From: Nitrospina sp.
Lineage (GTDB): Bacteria > Nitrospinota > Nitrospinia > Nitrospinales > Nitrospinaceae
Reading direction: 5' to 3'
Length of the DNA stretch: 18,932 nt
NCBI GenBank assembly: GCA_004357435.1
Contig: SMVS01000150.1
Location: 1-18,932, forward strand
The position numbers and the translations under genes are program-made. A model generated the notes under the pieces. The model worked only from the letters and a program-made list of their open reading frames with translations. It ran no database searches and was not told the DNA's origin. Numbering within the stretch: position 1 is the first letter of the stretch; the number at the start of each line of letters is the position of its first letter. Shown piece by piece: positions 14,737 through 18,932 of the stretch.

Positions 14737-15420
14737 ATGAGCGCTCCCAACAGTTGCATGAATTCTGGATTACTTCTTCCCATCACCTTGGCCCTGGCAG
14801 GATGGCTTTTGATGGGCTTCGCGGTTTCTGCCGACCCGGCCCTGTTCAAGGAAGCCATGGAACTGGACCGCCAGGACTTTATTGAAGAATCCATTGAGCC
14901 CTGGCAAAAATTCTTGCAAACCCAACCGGAAAAAAAACTTCATATATTTGCTCAGATAAAAATGGGCATCGCGTATCACAAAACCGGAAAATTTCTGAAA
15001 GCGAGAGACTCCGCCCGCGACCTGGCCCAAAAATACCCCGATCATTTTGAGGTTAATTTTCATTTGGCAAATATGATGACGACACTGAGACAATTCCCCG
15101 AGGCAACGCGGGCCTACGAAAAAGCAGTGCAGTTGCGGCCCGACGAAGGATTGGGATACGTCGGTCTGGGACTCAGTTTTTTCGGGGAACAAAAGCCTGC
15201 ACCCGCCGTCAAGACACTCCGAATAGTTCGATCGCTTTTCAAACAACAGAAAAACGTCGCCTGGCACCAAAACGTCCGCATCATGATCGGCCAGATCAAA
15301 GGATTTGCCGCTTACCCTCCAGATTTCGCCCACCTGTGGTTGACCAATAATTTAAAAATTGTTCGGGACACTTTCGAATCCTCCGTGTTTAAAGCCTTTC
15401 AGGAATCATTGGATTTATAA
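14737..15420 (+). CDS. exported tetratricopeptide repeat protein
   Basis: 227 residues. A hydrophobic segment (about 11-30, GLLLPITLALAGWLLMGF) ending in AVSA-DP looks like a Sec signal peptide cleaved near residue 32. The mature part has about three TPR units (roughly 71-104, 105-137 and 138-171; for example ATRAYEKAVQLRPDEGLGYVGLG). It should act as a periplasmic protein-binding scaffold; the partner is unknown. The ATG at 14737 directly follows the glnD TAA. An internal ATG at 14758 would also give an intact signal peptide. Neither has a clear ribosome-binding site, so it probably depends on read-through translation from glnD. The C-terminal 50 residues are unlike TPR and not recognised. 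Link to nitrogen control is by position only. Confidence 0.8.
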   Translation: MSAPNSCMNSGLLLPITLALAGWLLMGFAVSADPALFKEAMELDRQDFIEESIEPWQKFLQTQPEKKLHIFAQIKMGIAYHKTGKFLKARDSARDLAQKYPDHFEVNFHLANMMTTLRQFPEATRAYEKAVQLRPDEGLGYVGLGLSFFGEQKPAPAVKTLRIVRSLFKQQKNVAWHQNVRIMIGQIKGFAAYPPDFAHLWLTNNLKIVRDTFESSVFKAFQESLDL

Positions 15421-15476
15421 CGACAACCGGCCAGCGGATGGGTACCAAAATGCCCGTTATCGTGTAAACTAATAAC

Positions 15477-15506
15477 TTGCCAGTGCCCTTATTACCGCAA
15501 TAAAAC
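15477..15506 (+). promoter_or_regulatory. candidate promoter of argF
   Basis: TTGCCA (15477-15482, 5 of 6), an 18-bp spacer and TAAAAC (15501-15506, 4 of 6). The leader to the ATG at 15527 would be only about 13 nt, which fits the absence of a Shine-Dalgarno there. No ARG-box palindrome was recognised. Confidence 0.45.
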
Positions 15507-15526
15507 TTCTGCTCCCGACAATTTTT

Positions 15527-16441
15527 ATGAAAAAAGATTTCATTTCATTGAATGACCTTTCTTCCGAAGAAATCCATCAGTGGCTGGACTTTGCCCGGCA
15601 GATCAAACAATCTCCGAAGGATTTTAAATCCACTCTGGAAGGCAAAACTCTGGGGATGATCTTCAAGAAAAAATCCACACGAACCCGGATTTCCTTTGAG
15701 GTCGGTATCACGCAGTTGGGAGGCTCCGGAATTTTTCTCGGGCCGGACGATCTACAACTGTCCCGCGGCGAGACCATTGCAGACACAGCCAAAGTTTTAT
15801 CGCGTTATCTCGACGGCATCGTGATCCGCACTTACTCGCACAAGGATGTGGTCGAATTTGCTCAGCATGCGACCATCCCTGTCATCAACGGACTCACAGA
15901 TTTCAATCATCCCTGCCAAGCGTTGGCCGATATGCTGACCCTGCAGGAAAGATTCGGCAATTTGAAGGGCCTCAAACTGGCCTACCTTGGAGATGGCAAT
16001 AATGTCGCGGTCTCTCTGCTATTCGCATGCGTTAAAGTAGGCATGAACATTTCCCTCATCAGTCCACCAGGATACACGATTGATGAGGAAGTCCAGGCCA
16101 TGATCCAAAACGAAGCCGAAGCCAAGAAACTCAATATCACCATCACCTCAAATATCCAGCAAGGTCTCGCTGGAGCGGACGCGGTTTATACTGATGTCTG
16201 GACCAGCATGGGGAAGGAAGAAGAAGACGCGCACCGCAAACAGGTTTTTAAAAATTACGCCGTCACCGATCAAGTGATGGCCGCAGCCAAACCCAGCGCC
16301 GTCTTCATGCACTGTCTGCCCGCCCATCGGGGCGAAGAAGTCAGTGCTTCCGTCATTGACGGCGCCGCCTCAATCGTTTTCGACCAAGCGGAAAACCGTT
16401 TGCACTTGCAAAAAGCTGTTATGCTGAAATTGATGAGATGA
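15527..16441 (+). CDS. argF: ornithine carbamoyltransferase
   Basis: 304 residues, the normal catabolic/anabolic OTC length. Transfers carbamoyl from carbamoyl phosphate to ornithine, giving citrulline in arginine synthesis; cytoplasmic trimer. The carbamoyl-phosphate site STRTR is 50-54 and HPCQ is 128-131. The ornithine side has DVWTSMG (223-229) and the HCLPAHRGEE signature (262-271), whose cysteine C263 is the conserved ornithine-side residue. DVWTSMG and the HCLPAHRG signature distinguish it from aspartate carbamoyltransferase. No other arg gene is adjacent, so I assume the anabolic role. It appears monocistronic, with its own promoter; a separate promoter for orn lies downstream. Confidence 0.97.
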   Translation: MKKDFISLNDLSSEEIHQWLDFARQIKQSPKDFKSTLEGKTLGMIFKKKSTRTRISFEVGITQLGGSGIFLGPDDLQLSRGETIADTAKVLSRYLDGIVIRTYSHKDVVEFAQHATIPVINGLTDFNHPCQALADMLTLQERFGNLKGLKLAYLGDGNNVAVSLLFACVKVGMNISLISPPGYTIDEEVQAMIQNEAEAKKLNITITSNIQQGLAGADAVYTDVWTSMGKEEEDAHRKQVFKNYAVTDQVMAAAKPSAVFMHCLPAHRGEEVSASVIDGAASIVFDQAENRLHLQKAVMLKLMR

Positions 16442-16454
16442 CTTAGGGAATGTA

Positions 16455-16483
16455 TTGGAAGCCATTAGATTTTGAGGTACAAT
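16455..16483 (+). promoter_or_regulatory. candidate promoter of orn and the small cysteine-rich gene
   Basis: TTGGAA (16455-16460, 4 of 6), a 17-bp spacer and TACAAT (16478-16483, 5 of 6). It starts 13 bp after the argF stop. Predicted leader to the orn ATG is about 80 nt. Confidence 0.5.
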
Positions 16484-16568
16484 CGGTTTTTCAATCCCAA
16501 GCAGGCAGACTCGGGCTGTTCCGGTAAGCCGCTTGGCATCCGCAATCGCTTTTGAAATTGGAATTGGA

Positions 16569-17165
16569 ATGAGTCAAATAGATCCCTCAAGTCTGATTTG
16601 GATGGACCTCGAAATGACCGGACTGGACGTCGAAAAAGAGGTCATCATCGAAATCGCCACCATCATCACCGACAGCGAGCTGAATATTTTAGAAGAGGGC
16701 CCCAGCATTGTAATTCATCAGAGCAATGATATTTTGAGCAGAATGGATGAATGGAATCAAAAAACCCATTCCGCCTCGGGATTGATCCAGCGGGTGAAAG
16801 ATTCCAAGACCAGCGTGTTGGAAGCCGAACAACAAACCTTAGACTTTATCAAAAAATACGTTCCACATAACACCTCGCCACTGTGTGGCAATTCGGTTGG
16901 GCAAGATCGGAGATTTCTCGACATCTATATGAAGGAGATCACAGATTTTCTTCATTACCGCAACATCGACGTCACTTCGGTCAAGGAGCTGGTCAAACGC
17001 TGGTACCCTAAAGGCCCTAAAATGCCCAAAAAAAGTGACGCCCACATGGCCCTGATAGATATCCGCGAATCCATCGACGAGATGCTTTTTTACCGGGAAC
17101 ATTATTTTGTTAGCGGGAATTCCCTGCTGGCTGATCCCTCAACCTCCAGCGCTGAGAGTCAATGA
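16569..17165 (+). CDS. orn: oligoribonuclease (DEDDh 3'-5' exoribonuclease)
   Basis: 198 residues. Degrades 2-5-nt RNA, including pGpG from cyclic-di-GMP breakdown, to mononucleotides. All catalytic residues are present: D13 and E15 in WMDLEMTGLD, D113 in CGNSVGQDRRF, H159 and D164 in DAHMALIDIRES. The MDEWNQKTHSASGLIQRVK segment and the tail YREHYF match E. coli Orn closely. I start at ATG 16569, matching the usual Orn start; a TTG at 16533 would add 12 residues that the family lacks. The C-terminal 16 residues (serine-rich) extend beyond the E. coli enzyme. Its TGA overlaps the next gene start as ATGA. Confidence 0.96.
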   Translation: MSQIDPSSLIWMDLEMTGLDVEKEVIIEIATIITDSELNILEEGPSIVIHQSNDILSRMDEWNQKTHSASGLIQRVKDSKTSVLEAEQQTLDFIKKYVPHNTSPLCGNSVGQDRRFLDIYMKEITDFLHYRNIDVTSVKELVKRWYPKGPKMPKKSDAHMALIDIRESIDEMLFYREHYFVSGNSLLADPSTSSAESQ

Positions 17166-17431
17166 AAAAGGGCACTGTATTGACCCTGGGTTTTTTAGGC
17201 TTGATCGCCGCATTTTCTGTGATAATTATTTCGACCGGAAGCAAATACGAATGCGAAGTTTGTATTTTCTACAACGGGTTCGACGTGTGTCAAAAAGTGG
17301 AAGGCATGGAAAAAAGTGATACGGTGCAAACAGGAATCAGCACGGCCTGCGCATACGCGGCCAACGGCAGAACCGAATCCATGGAGTGCGGCATGACACC
17401 GCCCACCAAAGTCGAATGCAAGGAACTGTGA
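17162..17431 (+). CDS. small membrane-anchored or secreted six-cysteine protein, unknown function
   Basis: 89 residues. A Lys-Lys start and hydrophobic segment (5-24, VLTLGFLGLIAAFSVIII) form a membrane anchor or uncleaved signal; there is no lipobox cysteine. The outside part is about 60 residues with six cysteines (C31, C34, C43, C63, C76, C86), the right number for three disulphides. The pattern CxxC-x8-C-x19-C-x12-C-x9-C with TESMECGMTPPTKVEC recalls small conserved hypothetical proteins I have seen in other Gram-negatives, but I know no function. The start overlaps the orn stop by ATGA, so its translation is coupled to orn. It ends 20 bp before the convergent purC stop. Confidence 0.75.
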   Translation: MKKGTVLTLGFLGLIAAFSVIIISTGSKYECEVCIFYNGFDVCQKVEGMEKSDTVQTGISTACAYAANGRTESMECGMTPPTKVECKEL

Positions 17432-17451
17432 ATTTTTTATAGCCTGCGTGC

Positions 17452-18162
17452 CTAGGATTTGCCGCAGATCAAGTGGTACACCTCCTCATATTTCTCCTCA
17501 ACCTTCCCCAGGTTGAATCGAAATCTATCCTTATCCATTTTTTCATTGGTGTCCCAATGCCACAACCGGCAACCGTCCGGACTGATCTCATCGCCCAGCA
17601 GAATTTCCCCTTTGTGCCGACCGAACTCTAATTTAAAATCCACCAGCCGGATTTTGCGCTCCTTAAAAAATTCCATCATCAAAGTGTTGACCTTGAAACC
17701 ATAGTTCCGAAGACATTGGATCTCTTCAGCCGTCGCCAAATCAAACTCGATGATGTGGTATTCGTTGATCATCGGGTCGCCCAACTCATCGCTCTTATAA
17801 TAAAATTCTAAAATCGGTTTTTTAAGTTTTTGCCCCTCCGGCAATCCCATGCGTTTCGCCAGGCTTCCCGCCACCACATTGCGCAGGACCACTTCCACCA
17901 GAATGATATCCAGGTTTTTAACCAGCATCTCGCGGTCGTTTAAATGTTCCACGAAATGGGTGGGCACACCCTGGCCCTCAAGAAATTTAAAAATCGTGGT
18001 GGATATGTGATTGTTGATCACCCCTTTATCAACAATGGTTCCTTTTTTGATTCCGTTGAACGCCGAAGCATCGTCCTTGAAATACTGAATCACCTGATCA
18101 GGGTCTTCCGTCGCGTAAATAATTTTCGCTTTCCCTTCGTACAACTGCTCCATACGTTTCAT
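17452..18162 (-). CDS. purC: phosphoribosylaminoimidazole-succinocarboxamide synthase
   Basis: ATP-dependent ligase that joins aspartate to CAIR, making SAICAR in purine synthesis. 236 residues from ATG 18162, matching the usual 235-240. Visible family marks are YEGKAKIIY near the N-terminus, DDASAFNG, RNVVAGSLAKRMGLPEG, DFKLEFGRH and GDEISPDGCRLW. The ATG at 18162 has AAGG 7 nt upstream; the TTG at 18168 is too close to it and the ATG at 18153 too far. It begins 18 bp after the purB stop, so purB-purC is an operon. SAICAR is cleaved by PurB to AICAR, so the two encode consecutive steps. No purS or purQ follows. Confidence 0.97.
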   Translation of the reverse strand: MKRMEQLYEGKAKIIYATEDPDQVIQYFKDDASAFNGIKKGTIVDKGVINNHISTTIFKFLEGQGVPTHFVEHLNDREMLVKNLDIILVEVVLRNVVAGSLAKRMGLPEGQKLKKPILEFYYKSDELGDPMINEYHIIEFDLATAEEIQCLRNYGFKVNTLMMEFFKERKIRLVDFKLEFGRHKGEILLGDEISPDGCRLWHWDTNEKMDKDRFRFNLGKVEEKYEEVYHLICGKS

Positions 18163-18180
18163 AAACAAACCTTGCTATTC

Positions 18181-18932
18181 CTAAAAAACCCGCTTAAAAA
18201 TGCGGTCTACGTTTTTAAGATGATTTTTTAAATTGAACGCCTTATCTATTTCTCTGCCGGTTAGATATTTTTTGACATCCTTGTCCTTCTTCAACATTGC
18301 CTTGAAGTCGCCGCCCTTTTCCCACACCCGCATGGCGTTTCTCTGCACCAGGCGGTAGGCCACATCCCGCGCCAAGCCCTTGCCCGTCAAGGCCAGCAGG
18401 ACGTGCTCGGAATAAATCAAGCCGCCCGTGAGCTCCAGGTTTTTCATCATGTTCTTTGGATAAACGATCAACTGGTCCACCAACCGCACCATTTTCTTCA
18501 ACATGTAATGAACCAATATGGTGCTGTCCGGGCCGATCACCCGCTCCACTGATGAATGGCTGATATCCCGCTCGTGCCAGAGGGCAACATTTTCCAACGC
18601 CGCCAGAGCGTTGCCACGAACCAACCGCGCCAGGCCCGACATCTGTTCCGTGACAATCGGGTTCCGCTTGTGTGGCATGGCGGACGACCCCTTCTGTCCT
18701 TTGGAAAAGTATTCCTCCGCTTCCAACACTTCGGTTTTCTGCAAGTGACGAATCTCCACCGAGAACTTGTCCAGAGAGCTTGCCAGGAGCGCCAGGGTGC
18801 TGAAGTATTCCGCGTGGCGGTCCCGCTGGATCACCTGACTGGACACAGGCGCTGGCACCAAGCCCAATTGTTTGCAAACGTGCTGTTCCACGTCCGGGTC
18901 GATGGCGGCAAAGACACCGACCGCGCCCGACA
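18181..18932 (-). CDS. purB: adenylosuccinate lyase, C-terminal 250 residues (5' end outside window)
   Basis: Cleaves SAICAR to AICAR and adenylosuccinate to AMP, releasing fumarate each time. The frame stays open to the right edge, beginning SGAVGVFAAIDPDVEQHVC, so roughly the first 190 residues are missing; the GTG at 18891 is internal, not a start. The fumarase/aspartase-superfamily signature GSSAMPHKRNP is intact, including the flexible-loop serines. HERDISHSSVERV follows, as in bacterial PurB. The C-terminal domain runs to a short basic tail ending RIFKRVF. Upstream of purC in the same operon. Confidence 0.96.
   Translation of the reverse strand, partial: SGAVGVFAAIDPDVEQHVCKQLGLVPAPVSSQVIQRDRHAEYFSTLALLASSLDKFSVEIRHLQKTEVLEAEEYFSKGQKGSSAMPHKRNPIVTEQMSGLARLVRGNALAALENVALWHERDISHSSVERVIGPDSTILVHYMLKKMVRLVDQLIVYPKNMMKNLELTGGLIYSEHVLLALTGKGLARDVAYRLVQRNAMRVWEKGGDFKAMLKKDKDVKKYLTGREIDKAFNLKNHLKNVDRIFKRVF

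Noticed and set aside
16533..16568. TTG start 12 codons upstream for orn
   Set aside because: Orn proteins begin close to the ATG at 16569, and the extra residues match nothing.

Overview
The window looks like ordinary chromosomal housekeeping DNA from a Gram-negative, non-sporulating bacterium of moderate GC content. The partial DUF6178-like gene at the left edge, the SPL-family radical SAM protein, the Thermotoga-type DAHP synthase and a PII uridylyltransferase beside Orn and MtgA suggest a deltaproteobacterial-grade or Nitrospinota-like organism. That placement is inference; there is no rRNA gene or other phylogenetic anchor here. No IS element, phage gene, tRNA, rRNA or CRISPR array was seen.

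Layout. 1-252 (-) is the 5' end of a DUF6178-like gene. 503-3440 (+) is a two-gene signalling unit: a soluble hybrid-sensor-like histidine kinase (PAS, GAF, PAS, PAS, HisKA, HATPase) and a CheY-like receiver 13 bp downstream. 3454-4224 (-) is pgeF. 4225-4870 holds the most unusual structure of the window: a 60-residue lysine-rich, histone H1-like protein built from 14-residue repeats. It has a strong sigma70-type promoter, an operator-like palindrome, and an inverted repeat with one arm at the predicted mRNA 5' end and the other after the stop codon.

4871-8220 (-) is an envelope and ribosome run: an M23 endopeptidase of MepM type, mtgA, and an RlmI-like rRNA methyltransferase. Two degenerate hairpin-containing repeats lie between the first two genes. 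8382-9473 (+) is a spore-photoproduct-lyase-like radical SAM gene whose 3' end overlaps the convergent dnaN gene (9468-10574, -) by 6 bp. dnaN has no dnaA, recF or gyrB beside it. 10829-15420 (+) carries aroF (feedback-domain DAHP synthase), glnD (PII uridylyltransferase) and an exported TPR protein starting directly at the glnD stop. 15527-17431 (+) carries argF, orn and a small six-cysteine anchored protein overlapping orn by ATGA. 17452-18932 (-) is purB (cut by the window edge) followed by purC.

How the genes fit together. The central-metabolism genes cover aromatic amino acids (aroF), nitrogen signalling (glnD), arginine (argF) and purines (purB, purC). MtgA, PgeF and the M23 enzyme make, proofread and cut peptidoglycan. 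Most genes have recognisable promoters of the TTGACA/TATAAT class, which I list individually. The candidates for something undescribed are the inverted-repeat-flanked histone-like gene, the SPL-like radical SAM protein in a non-spore-former, and the orn-coupled cysteine-rich protein.
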